Part shown: one piece after another, positions 37,101 through 48,324 of the stretch
Position numbering within the stretch: position 1 is the first letter of the stretch
Layout of the letters: each line of letters begins with the position of its first letter
The notes under the pieces: generated by a model
Seen by the model: the letters and a program-made list of their open reading frames with translations, nothing else
Told to the model about the DNA's origin: nothing
The model's database searches: none
Translations under genes and position numbers: made by a program
Origin: Tubiluchus corallicola
Taxonomy: Eukaryota; Priapulida; Priapulimorpha; Priapulimorphida; Tubiluchidae
DNA length: 60,000 nt
Reading direction: 5' to 3'
NCBI GenBank assembly: GCA_030141605.1
Contig: JAQGDQ010000008.1
Location: forward strand, 262,501 to 322,500

Positions 37101-40100
37101 ACACATGCTCTCTATCACGAAAGAAGAAAAAGTTTGTCAAAGCAGCATCGATTTTATCAGGATGTTGCCGCGACAAAGAGACCAAATCCAATCTCTCTTG
37201 TCTACTATCCCTACCTCTCCAGAATGCTTTAGTACTTTTGTTGTTCCAGCTTGGACCCGAATGGGCTTGCACAGATAACATGTCTAACATCACCCTAAAA
37301 ACAGTCAAATAAGTAATGCTATAAACAACTAATAGTCCTTTTCCCACTGCTAGTGCTATCTTCACATGTTAGCAGGTTTCCAGACAACTAACAGTGCTCT
37401 AGCACTAGGGAATTTTTTTTTTTTTTGCTTGATACTTAATCAAATGTCCAACTCAAGTTATATTTTTTGGTATCCATAAGGCACTTCACATTTTACCTGG
37501 CACGAGGTTTAGTTTGATAGATTATGTGATATCACAACTAAAGTTATGTGATAACGAATATGATTAGCTTGGATAGATGACAACGAGAAAAAACTTATTG
37601 GACTAGTAGTTATATGTATTACAAACCTTCCTTGCATTTCTAGAGAAGATTCAGTCAAGTCGTACGTTGGCATTACAATGTCATAAGTTTCATCAGAACC
37701 ACACCAAGAGAACAACGGAAGAGGATCTTTAGTTCTGCTTCTGTGCTCTAATGGCCAGTCTCCTAGATTTACTATAAATTCCATGTCTGGTAGCTTTACC
37801 TTAAAACAGTAAAATATCAATAGATAATATATGTCATTATTAAGTACTGTAAAATATCAGTAAATAATACATGTCATTATCAGGCTAAACCAATAGGCAA
37901 TTAATACATCAGTAAACATTACTGAATAATAATATTAATAAAAATTACAAACATTTCAATATTTAAATACTAAAAAAAGCTTCATGAGCTTAAACATTAA
38001 ATTAAAATATAGTGCATAACTGAGAGTAAGGATAATAAGGAAACTGACAAAAGACAGATTCCAGTCCTGCCATATTCAGCACTACTTATAGTTTAGCATA
38101 ACAGATCCTAATTGGAATGGCCATCTGTTTGGACAATATGTGTAAAAAATGCAATGTAGCCTAGAAATATTAGCAACTAAATGAAGAACAGAATAGTAGC
38201 TGTTCAGTCTCAAACAAACAGATAAGAAAATCTTCATTTCACCCATATTAATGCCATTTCTATATGTATGATGTTAGCATCTGTTTTATATTAACCAAAT
38301 AATGTAATTTGATTTCTGCCTACCATTTTCTTTTAAACAACTAGGTTTGGCAAAAGAAGTGCAGTTAATATCCAATATATGAAAGAATACCTTCCTCCCG
38401 AGAGACAAAAGTATATTATCCATGAACATTTTGAACCCCACATGTTGCCCATAACAGGTTCGATAAACCTGAAAAGAGATCTGACAATAATTAATATAGA
38501 AAATTTGTCCAAAAAAGTTTTTTATTTCAATTGTTGCAAATTAGATAACAAACTTTTTCACATGTTCATCCTAGTCAAACATATCAACATGTTACAGAAA
38601 CCAACAATACAAAAAAAAATTTCAAACCTATCTACTCATAAGTTCTGAATGTAAGCAAATTAGGCCATATATAAAAGCAAACGTACACTACAAAATCAAA
38701 AATAAAGGAACTTTTCATGTTCAAAACAAATTCCCAAACAATCATTCATGAGGTCCCTAAATGAAATGTCACTGATAGTCAAGGCATTCACCGTTAATGT
38801 GAGAAGTTTAGTCAACATTAGCGATAAACATAGAAATGCTTAGCGGTACCATATTACCGCACCTTTGTGGTACTGTATTAACTGCATGTTTCTATGATTT
38901 TTAAGTAGCTGCATTAGATGGCTGTATGCTACTATACATACGTTATTTTTCAAAACCACATAGTGGCAGATGCTGTGCATTCCCGCCTGATTAAATTTTT
39001 TCACTGCTTGGGGTACCACTACTTTCATCTCCACTTTTTTGAATGTAGCCAAATCTGAATCTATCTGCTCGTAACTGGCTGGGCAGTTTAGATCCTTAAG
39101 AAACTGTTCTAAGTCTGGTTCAGGACAAGAACATTTCTCATGATAGGCCCAACCTAAGAAACAAAATGCAATAAGTTTTGTTAGTCAAAAAATTTAAGAT
39201 TTTAGAAGATCTTATTAAAGTACAGCAATAATTAATTCAACTGATGAAAATACATATGCTTATGGTACAAGACTGAATACTTACGCGACAACACCAGCAA
39301 ACACATACATTGTACAAATTCTAAATTTTAAGTATGCGAAAGTATATTAAATTGCTATAGATAGGAACGTTTTAATCAACATTACATCTATATGGGTTTT
39401 CTTTTATAACATAATGAGCATGTACCATTAAATTTTTTCATATTAAGCTCCAAAACAACTGAAAACAATTATCAAATTGTCATCGAGCAGTTACGAACTT
39501 GACTATGGTCTAAGGTTCTGTGTTCGAACCCCATTGCCATCTGAGTAGTGAGTACCTGATTGACAATCACGTCAGAAAGACAGTCACCTGACCTCTTATT
39601 GTACCAAGAATTCCAAAATAGATGCCATAATCCAAAACATAACTAGATTTTATTGTAGTATCTGTTCCTATATTTCGTAGGAGACATGTTCCTTTTCTTC
39701 TTCTTCTTCTTCTTCATGAGCAAGCCTAGCTATCGAATGTAAGACCTGAACATTTTTGAAACCTAAAATACGTGAAAAAAATATATACCTTGAAGAAGAT
39801 AAGGTGAATAAGCCACATGTTTCCCATCATGAGTAATTGAAATCTGCAAATCTTTGTAGGTCTCAAACAGCCTAAATCGTACAATGTAGGACCCATCATG
39901 CCGGTCTAACAGTTGCGTCCAGATTCTTGCCCGTCTTCCATCAGTCGTATCAACTTTCACATCAAATGCTGCCCCAACAGATTTTGTTAAACTAACGCAG
40001 AATACAAAACACTTAAATTGCATACTTTATATCTTATACTCTGAAACTAAGCCAAACTTGCCTTAACTAATCAAGGCAACCCACATCTTATGTCTTGCTA

Positions 40101-41125
40101 CACTCCTACATGTATGCTATTTCATGTGTTTTAAATGTACCTCTAGTACTGCACAACACACCCTAACAGCAACCCTTTAAAATTGTCTGGTGACTTTAAA
40201 GTAAACAAAAATACTGTCACACAAAATTACCTCACGGCTTAAATATTTATCGGTATAAAAAAACCTTTATGTTTGCAGACTGCAGCTTTGCATATCATAT
40301 GAGTATTCACAAGCTCCATTGCCTTACCAAAGTTGTATTTTTATATTAAGGCTATTTTGTATTGTTGTTATATTGTTATATTTTGGAAACATAACACTAA
40401 TGACACATGTCACCACAGTTAGAGGCACAGATGAAATGTGATCATTTTATGCTAAACTGATATTACTCAGAATTGACAGTGCCGATGTAACTATGCATTC
40501 ATAGGCTGTGCAATTGCAGAGGGGACTTGGGCAAGAAAAAGAGCCATCAAAGGCACAAAAGTAATGACCAATACTAGTCTACATTTCATGTACTGTAGGC
40601 TTTACCTATAAAACTGCTTGCTATTTATAAACTCTATCAATGAAAATGACTGCTAGAATGCACAATCGAAATGTCTGTAGTATTGATATTTTAACCATTT
40701 TTGTACGTTTTAAAGTTCTTAATTTAAACCACATGGTAAAATAGATGTGTATCCTTTACATCCCAGAGGCTGTGGGTTTGATACCATAGCCAAGTTATAC
40801 CAAAAATTTTAAAAATGGTGCCTTACTAAAAAGTAATATTAATGTGGCAAAAAATAATTATTCTTATCAAATTAAGTGTACACTATTACTGAAACAAACT
40901 TACAAGTGGAAACCCAAGAGATGTATAAATAACTTACTTGATTTTATGTTCACTGACAGCTTGAATGAAAAAGTATCTAGCTGGTAAATAAAAACTAGTC
41001 TCAAGTCCAGGGCCCCAAACAATTGATTCTTCAACACTTAAACGAACATTTTCCAAAAATACGCACTTGTAGCACAATACAATCACAAGGCATAGCAAAC
41101 GACTAAATACAATTAATGGTTTCAT
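34194..41125 (-). CDS. POGLUT2: Protein O-glucosyltransferase 2/3 (KDEL-containing, CAP10 domain)
   Basis: ER-resident glycosyltransferase (KDELC1/2 family) that adds O-glucose to EGF repeats such as those of Notch and fibrillins. Nine exons: 41125-40938, 39991-39789, 39153-38942, 38468-38391, 37799-37627, 37294-37057, 36702-36493, 34997-34908, 34310-34194. They sum to 1509 nt, giving 502 aa, the length of human POGLUT2. In order: a signal peptide (about 1-24); a filamin-type domain with WGPGLET...[11 protein letters not shown] and an NLT sequon formed across the first splice; CSCPEP; and the CAP10/GT90 domain ([64 protein letters not shown]). The C-terminus is KDEL. All phases close. It is equally close to POGLUT3. 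Confidence 0.96.
35165..35345. repeat. 30-bp minisatellite in a POGLUT2/3 intron
   Basis: Five to six diverging copies of a roughly 30-bp unit (core AAAACAGTGTCTAGCC) lie in the intron between exons 7 and 8. On the plus strand it is open as a repeat peptide ([10 protein letters not shown]), but that is opposite the gene and has no other support. Confidence 0.85.
39480..39600 (+). repeat. Possible tRNA-derived SINE fragment
   Basis: GTGTTCGAACCCC near 39512 matches a Pol III B box, preceded about 40 bp upstream by a poor A-box-like stretch. It lies in a POGLUT2/3 intron. There is no cloverleaf and no poly(A) tail, so this is weak. Confidence 0.2.
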
Positions 41126-41206
41126 TACTATTTTGTTAAATAATAGAGTAAATGAAAGATAATTTAAATTTTACTGATACAGTGCAAAACACACTTTTAC
41201 AAGAGC

Positions 41207-41218
41207 GCCGCCATGTTG
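41207..41218 (-). promoter_or_regulatory. YY1-type promoter element upstream of POGLUT2/3
   Basis: Minus strand CAACATGGCGGC, a full match to the YY1 core (AANATGGCGGC), 82 bp upstream of the start codon. This element commonly sits at or just after TATA-less transcription starts, so the transcript probably starts close by. Confidence 0.55.
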
Positions 41219-41504
41219 CGATGCTAGCGCTAGCTAATAAACGCCTGATCTAAAATCTATTAAAACGGCAATGTGTAAAAAGAGGAAGTGACGAAATTCT
41301 ATTGTTACGTATTTCGTTTTTCCGATTAGCGGCTACGCTGGCGGCATCAAACGGCGGATGATTAAAAAATTCACTAGCGGCGAATGTTGCGCAGTAGGAC
41401 TTTCCCTACTTTGTTTTTGTATACTTTGTAAACGGTTTGAAACTATAAAGTCAAGCGGCAATATTTATCGTAAACACAATTACAGGCTTCTGTTCACTGA
41501 CCAC

Positions 41505-41893
41505 TAGGGGTGAACATTCTCTACTAGAATCGAATTCAAAGTAAAATCGAAATTGTGACCTTTGATTTCGAATCAAACCGAATTTCAGTCGAATTCGAAT
41601 TGAATTTGAAAGATTTTCGAGCCCTCAGTAAAAAGCTGTTTTACAAAGATCGTGCATAGGCCCTATTACTCGATTTGGTTCTGCAATAAAACCACCAATA
41701 ATTAGTTTTGAAAATTGCTCACAAAAATCCCAACTAAATTGTGCTAATTGCGTGATGTTTAAAACGTTTTAATGACAAAAAACGTATGTTGTTGAAGTGC
41801 TGAATTATCCGAATTTATAATTTTAGGCTCGAATCGCATTCGAATTTAAAAAACGCATTCGAGTCGATTTCGAACGTTCGATGCTCACCCCTA
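41505..41893. mobile_element. hAT-like MITE, copy 1 (389 bp)
   Basis: Termini TAGGGGTGAACATTC and, at the other end, the complement of TAGGGGTGAGCATCGAACG. The 8-bp flanks CTGACCAC (41497-41504) and CTGACTAG (41894-41901) match at 6 of 8 positions, fitting an aged hAT target-site duplication. The interior is noncoding and full of GAATTCGAAT-type motifs. A related, 5'-eroded copy lies at about 56270-56620. Confidence 0.75.
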
Positions 41894-43130
41894 CTGACTA
41901 GTGGACAATGTCTAGTATCTAGTGTTAATGCACTGACAAGCGTTTAACAGGTTGCACGACTTTTCTCTTTTGTCAAACAACATGTTTAAGAGAGTTAAAA
42001 AGCACATTTCCTCGTGTGGAAACACCTGGTAAAAACCTACATGGTTAGATTAAAAATTTCAAAAACTTCAATGCTTTCTAATCGTGTGTAATACAATAAA
42101 TTTTGTTGCGTCGGTTACTTGCACTAGTTTAGTTGATTGCTTCATTCGTTGCAATTCACGTATAGCTTTTTTATATTAACTGCCAATAACTGACATTTAA
42201 GCCTAATCACAGTTTAAACAAGAATTGCATTTTCAAACCCACAGCATTCTAGACAGTATGCGTATGTTAATGTGTGTACACTATAATCAGACAGCTAATA
42301 ATGTTACTGAGTTGGTAATAATTATAACAATTTGTTAAGTCAGTTGTTCTTGTGCAGTAGCATGAAATATCTGTAGAGAAAAATTTCCAAAAATTTTGTA
42401 GTTTAGTTTTGTAGTAATGTGGATTACAGTAGTTGTATAGTAGAACATGCAGACGAACTGGCATCTATACAGACAAGCAGTCATACAAGTTAACAGCACA
42501 GCAATAAATGTTATATTTGCGTGATTTTATGTTTGAGTTTAGAAACACAGAAAACCTTATAAAAAACAAACTCTGATGTCTTTTTATCTCACACAACAGA
42601 AAAGGTTTATTTTAAAACAAAACTGAAAACTGTTGCATTTCGCCACACTTTAACTAACTAGAACTCAATTACAGACAGAAGTACAGACGGCTTCTGGCTG
42701 GTAGTAAATAAGTAAAACAAAAGAATAAAACTGTTCGCATGGTATCGCCAAGAGAGTGTAACAGAGATGCAGCGGTCTGAAGTATGTAAGATACGCATCT
42801 GCAGTCCGCAAAAGGTAAGTGCGCTGTCCGCAAAATCCACGTAGTAAAAACGATTTTTGAGACCACAATCGCCAAAATCCGCGAAACAAGACGGGGTGGC
42901 ATTTTTCCTATACAATGTCTACGTAATCTACTAATCTAGCTAATACCTTTGTGTAACATTTAACATGTTTTAAAACTTGTCTAGTCTAATAAAATTTGTG
43001 CATTTTTGGATTTTATTTAACTATACAAGTATAAAACAAACAATGAATAGAGTAGCCAGTATATTTTCGCAAGTCATTTTAATAACTGTACATGTACTTT
43101 ACTGATTAGCTGCCTTATTTACTTTTATTA
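41894..43130. other. Intergenic between POGLUT2/3 and ABHD14, no gene recognised
   Basis: Three overlapping minus-strand frames near 42.66-42.9 kb do not resemble known proteins and lack coding character. Confidence 0.4.
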
Positions 43131-43436
43131 CGGCAAATTCTGGCAAATTCCGTATAATATTCTGTACATTGTGTACAAACCAATGTGTACGAGAAATTGT
43201 TTTTATGAGGAAAGCTTATTCTCGAACTAATTAATTTTCATCAAATAGATAATCAATAATCACCACAGAATCCTATAAGTAAGCTCAGCATTTCTATTAT
43301 CAAAAAATACAAGTCCACAACAACACGCTCCATAAATGGCAGTACCACAAATTCGCAATCCGCATTAAGAAGCAACTTTTGACTACGCGTCCGCAGTATC
43401 CTCCATAAACCTTGAGATGACAGATATCAACATTAT

Positions 43437-46332
43437 TTAAACCGAAATTGAACCTGCCAGTAAACCTAGAAAATTGTATAGAAGTTTGTGCCAAAGTTGG
43501 CCACGATCATGCAGATATGCAGCATGGCTGCCACCAGGGATGATTTCTATTTGACTATCTGGAATGTTATTCATAAGTTCGGCAGAAAAGGCGGCACCAC
43601 GGTCGCGAGAACCGTAAACAATCATTGCGGGAATCTGCAATAATCAAAAAGTAATTTTATTTTAAATTTACGTATACGATAATAATATTGCTTTTAAAAA
43701 GGCAAGAAAAACGAACAAGAATTAATCGTGATCTAGCCTTGTTGGTGAAAGATCGTGATAGTGTAATTAAGGGTCTCAGAAAATACTTGTTCCCTCCCAC
43801 TGTACAGAAGAAATCGAAAAATACATAAAACCCAAAAAACATAAGAAAGAACATTTAATTTTGGATAGAGAACACTAGCTTAATATCCAGGGACGTGATA
43901 AATAATATTCTGTATTTATCACGTCCCTGTTATTTAATACGGTCAATTATTCGCAGCTCTGGCGGTCATAAATGGAAAGGGATACGATTCGTGTTGGTCT
44001 CTCAATGTGAACAGTGTTATGACTCATTTTTTCAACAACTTCGCAGATTTTTGATTTCTGATAATAGAAAGTGGACAGGCTTTGGAAACACATTAAATAA
44101 GAAATATTATAATGATTAAAAAATTATAAAAAGACCTATTCATACCTACTTGTGATGACTTTAAGTATAGTGAACTATCACTCCCTGTACATACTGCCTG
44201 AAATTAGGTGGCACCAAACTTAATAATTGGATGGCGACCACCAGGTAAATTTTTTCCTGAGTGGCTTCACTGCCATACTGCTGCAACTTAATAGCTCGTT
44301 AAGGGGGGCGCACGTGGATTGACACCTGGCTAATTAAGACACGTCTGCTGGCTTGGTGTCTCATCTGAGAAAATTAGCATATGGCATAAGGAGCTAGCCT
44401 TATATAGGTTCTGGCCAACCATAGCCATCTACGTAAGGAGTAACTCATGCCGTTGAATGCCGGTCCCTGCATTTCAAAAGCGCTAAATACTAAACAATGA
44501 TCTTGCGGTTGATTGTGGAAAGGACTTCTTCTTAGTTAAGAATTAAAATGTGATATCAGGAACTTTAAATTCAAGCGAGGTGGAAAAACCGGTTCTAGAC
44601 TCCGCGAAAGAAACTATAATACTGCCGAATGTTCCACTGCAATTTAACTTTTTAAAACAGCTGCGACATATTAAGGTTTAACCTCCATACTAGTGCTGCT
44701 GTTAATTAGAATTAAGTTGTTGTGCTTGAAAATTTACACATAACAAAGAACTTACAGTCACTTTTTTATAATCTTCGGCACTATATGTGCTGGCGGCTCC
44801 AGGTGCGACAGGAATGAAACCGCCCATTTTGTCAAAATGTGCAAACAGGTAGGGTAATGCGTACGAACCACTTGCACTCGGTGAGATAATGACAGGTTTC
44901 ACCAGTCCCAGCGCGTCGATAATCATCATCATGAAAGTTGACCTATCTGCAATGCCCCTAGTTCTTGTGCTTCGACCTCTAAAGAAACCTGGCAAAATAC
45001 ATATTTGCTTTTAATCTACATGTACGGACAACGTGCCAGCTTACCTGCCTGTCTGCTTTCCCATCTGTCTGTCTGTATGTATGCATGTTTGTCTGTCTAT
45101 CTGTTTGTCTGTCTGACTAACTGGTCTGTCTTTCTCTCCATCCGTCTATTTACACGATATTATCTGCTGTCAGAGAAACAAAATCGTCATTTTCTGTTTA
45201 TTTTACCTGGTAAGTCAATAGCCGCTACCCTGTGTCCCATAGCAGCGAGCATATTAATTGTGTTTAAACTCTTCCAAGTTTCAGAAGAGTACACTGCTCC
45301 GTGCAACAAAAGTATGTCAACACCTGTGGACGTTTCATTGTTTGCCATTTCTGCTGCTGCATCGCCTATTGACCCATCTGCCTGCATGCCATTATTGGCC
45401 TGCATATCTGCCTGCATGCCGTTGTCAGATTGTATATCTGCCATAATTTCAGCTGTTTCAGAAAATCCAGCTCGTTGAAAGTAAATACTAAAACCCTAGA
45501 AGTAAAGGTACATTATGCTCTGAATCAAAGATAATGTATGTAATCAAAATGTCTAGTCTTCATTAAGCAGTTACACAGAATTCGCACCTCACGTTTACTG
45601 AGTAACTGTCAGTTATCATTAGCATCAAAAGAAAATGCTGTGAAGCGTCGCCTTCCCTGTGAATTACCCATTTAAGGCTCATCTCCTGTTAAGATTAGTC
45701 CTCAAGAAGTAACTGACTTGTAATAAAATGTTTAACAGATTTCGTTTTAAAGCCACATGTAATATACAAATCGCTCTTTGTATTTTTATCTTTATTCTTT
45801 ATTAAGAAACCGTACTCTACAAAACAAGCGAAATGCACGCATTCAAAAAACTAATTAAAAAAATTAATGATAACTGAAGAAGCAACACATTTACCTAGTG
45901 ACTTTTATACGTTTAAAATATAAAATATGTACTCTGAAACATCCTGCATGAATTTTTGATAAAAAGTAGTCAAGCGTTAAGTACGGTCTATGCTTTTTCA
46001 CAGTGCACTGTCAAATGTCCCATTATTGCCACCAACCTGCCACCATTGGCATTTTTGTGGGCAGCTCAGTGACGTCTTTAACACAAGAACTGCAGTTGTT
46101 GTAGGTGCACCAACTGTTGTTTGCTTCTACTTACCGGAATATCCACAAACCCATTTTCAATCTGAACGAGCCCAGCTTTGTTTAGTACATCTCCTGGTAC
46201 TTCGTGTTTCGTCAAGTCTACCGTTTTCCAAGGCACGATTAAAGGACCATCCTGGGCTACTAAACTGTCATGGAGTCCTTTATCTTGGGCTGTCACAAGA
46301 ATGACTAGAACTAGAGCCATCAATTTCTTCAT
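43437..46332 (-). CDS. ABHD14: ABHD14-type alpha/beta hydrolase
   Basis: 305 aa from four exons: 46332-46135, 45495-45207, 44988-44756, 43634-43437 (phases 0, 1, 0; frame closes to 918 nt). The N-terminus MKKLMALVLVILVTA is a signal peptide or anchor, as in ABHD14A rather than cytosolic ABHD14B. The hydrolase part has ILLLHGAVYSSETW (oxyanion-hole region) and VAAIDLPGFF. The catalytic triad, by alignment to family motifs, is Ser200 in SPSASGSYALP, Asp251 in VYGSRD and His277 in GGSHAAYL. A Met/Gln/Asn-rich insert with repeated MQAD lies just before the first core strand. The physiological substrate is unknown. Which of A or B is the true orthologue cannot be decided here. Confidence 0.9.
43888..43929. 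repeat. Perfect 17-bp inverted repeat with an 8-bp loop
   Basis: Left arm 43888-43904 (CAGGGACGTGATAAATA), loop ATATTCTG, right arm 43913-43929 is the exact complement. It lies in the last intron of the ABHD14 gene. It could form a hairpin or cruciform, or be the collapsed ends of a small transposon. Confidence 0.85.
44220..44248 (+). repeat. 5S rRNA-like segment (possible SINE3-type fragment)
   Basis: The run TTGGATGG-GACC-CC-GG-AA resembles the internal promoter (box C region) of 5S rRNA, with scattered mismatches. The 5' half of 5S is not recognisable and nothing marks a 3' tail. It lies in a GC-richer part of the last ABHD14 intron. It could be a 5S-derived SINE remnant, a 5S pseudogene fragment, or chance. 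Confidence 0.25.
45045..45135. repeat. TGTC/TGTA tetranucleotide microsatellite
   Basis: Interrupted CTGT/TGTC units in the second ABHD14 intron. Confidence 0.8.
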
Positions 46333-48090
46333 GTCTGAAAAAATGACATCGCGCTAGTGTAGTTAAACACTAACTGAAAGCTGAACACTGCAAAGTTGGT
46401 ACGTTGATTAATTCAAATAAAGGTAAATCGTCTTTTTTCGTATTTCAGAACGTTAATAGTAATTCGTATTATTACCTACTACTTTTATACTACTGTACTG
46501 TTGTTAAACGATCTACTAAGTTTAAATTGATATTAAAAGTTCTACAAAGACGATGGAGCTCACCTGTTTAATTTACCTTTAATAGAAACTAAAGTCCCTT
46601 GAATTTAAGACTGGAATTAAAAAAGTTATCTTAATATTAAAACCATGTACAATTCGCAGAAAAAAATATCAGAAAAGGAGTCACGTACCTTTAAACTGAG
46701 CTAGACTCCAACTTGTGCTAACAAAGTCTGACTACCGTGTGGTATTTTGCCTTTGGCGTTTGTAGGTTATGTAAGAACTTTGTCTAGTAAAAACTGTGAA
46801 AGTAGTAAATTCTTTGAACATGCACCAACATATTAGTCGAGAATTCCATGAAGCATAACCAAAACTTAATGACATTGACCCTCGTGACTTGCATATATGT
46901 TCAGGTGTGGTAATCGAATACAGTTTAACTTGATTTGATTTAACCATCTCAGGATTGCCAAGGCTACTTAAAATTAACTATTAAAAATCACCGGCTGATA
47001 ATGCTTTCCTGCCTATAGGTGTCACCACGATATGTTGGCGTATCATTAATGATGTAGCAACAAATTACAGTAAATAACTGTAGTTCCATACTGGGATCCG
47101 GCACACAACGGCATGCCGTACTCAACGTAAATAGTTGTGACAGGACTGGAATCTCATTATCAAAGATGGGACACGGACCTGACAAAAATCGGTCACCTTG
47201 GCCATCTTTGAATGTGTATAAATCCTCCATTAATAAGATTCGCTCAGCATTCATATTGCCACAGCCGTTCCCAAACTGTTCACTAATCTGCCTCAGGGTT
47301 GCTCAACCTTAGTCACACAGCGCATACAGTAACCATTCTACTGTTCATTTTGCTCCTTTGTATTTAAAAATTGAAGACCAAGGGAATTTTATACTGCAAC
47401 TAATGTAACGGTTTGTAACTCAAGTATTTCATCCATTTATATTGTAGATGTCTGCAGCAATAAAGAGTAATATTGAACTTTTTGTAATGCTACTGATCTC
47501 GCTGTTGGGGTGCTCCGGATACCGCTAGGCACAATTGCTAACTACATATACACATGTGCCTTGTAAAAACAACTACATTGTGTCATTAACAACTAAAGTG
47601 TACGTTAACAAATCAATGACAATAATACACTGGTATTGTAGGGTCTAGTGTTAGTTTGACTATTGGCTGAGTTTACGTGTCTTAAGGGCAGATTTTTTAT
47701 AATTCTGCCTGCTCAATAATGACGAAGACGACAACGATGATGATGAGTATGATGATAATGATGTTGGTGATGATGATGTGGATGATAATGGCAATAAAGA
47801 TGACGATAATTGCATGATGATTTTCAGTGAAGGACGGAAAACCAAATTGTGAATTTGTATTTCAGAGATCCAGCTGTACTTAAATAAGCGTGATACACAA
47901 GTCATTTTGTTGAGCAACCAAATTTAATGTTGTCTGATAAAAACAGTTACTACGTCGAAGCCCTAAACTAACTTAAAGTAAAGAATTTTATTTAGCAACC
48001 ATTAAGAACCATTACTTTGTAACAACACATAAAGCTTCTGTAACAAAAAAAACTAATAGTTTAAGTCATTATAAGTTGCTAAACTAATAG
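46333..48090. other. Intergenic, no gene recognised
   Basis: Between the ABHD14 start and the 3' end of the coiled-coil gene. It includes an imperfect ATG/GAT trinucleotide stretch at 47715-47800. Short frames around 46.7-47.25 kb show no recognisable similarity. Confidence 0.4.
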
Positions 48091-48092
48091 TT

Positions 48093-48098
48093 TTTATT
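48093..48098 (-). terminator. Candidate poly(A) signal for the coiled-coil gene
   Basis: AATAAA on the minus strand, about 230 bp past the stop codon at 48325. Confidence 0.4.
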
Positions 48099-48324
48099 GA
48101 GTAAATAAAAACTTTTTGAATGTGAATATTTAAAGGAAAAAGTACACTATTTTGTACCATGACATTATACTTACAGACGCCTTCCTAGACATTCATAGAC
48201 TTAGAACATTAAATTCATTTATACATATCCTTCAGTAAGTGATTAACTGAAAGCTATTGATTTAATAATTTACACGTTTTTGTGCACTTTTACACTTACA
48301 CACTCCATACATACATCGATTTCT

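Noticed and set aside
42658-42915. Three overlapping minus-strand frames
   Set aside because: All three frames being open in the same short stretch reflects few stop codons by chance. None resembles a protein.
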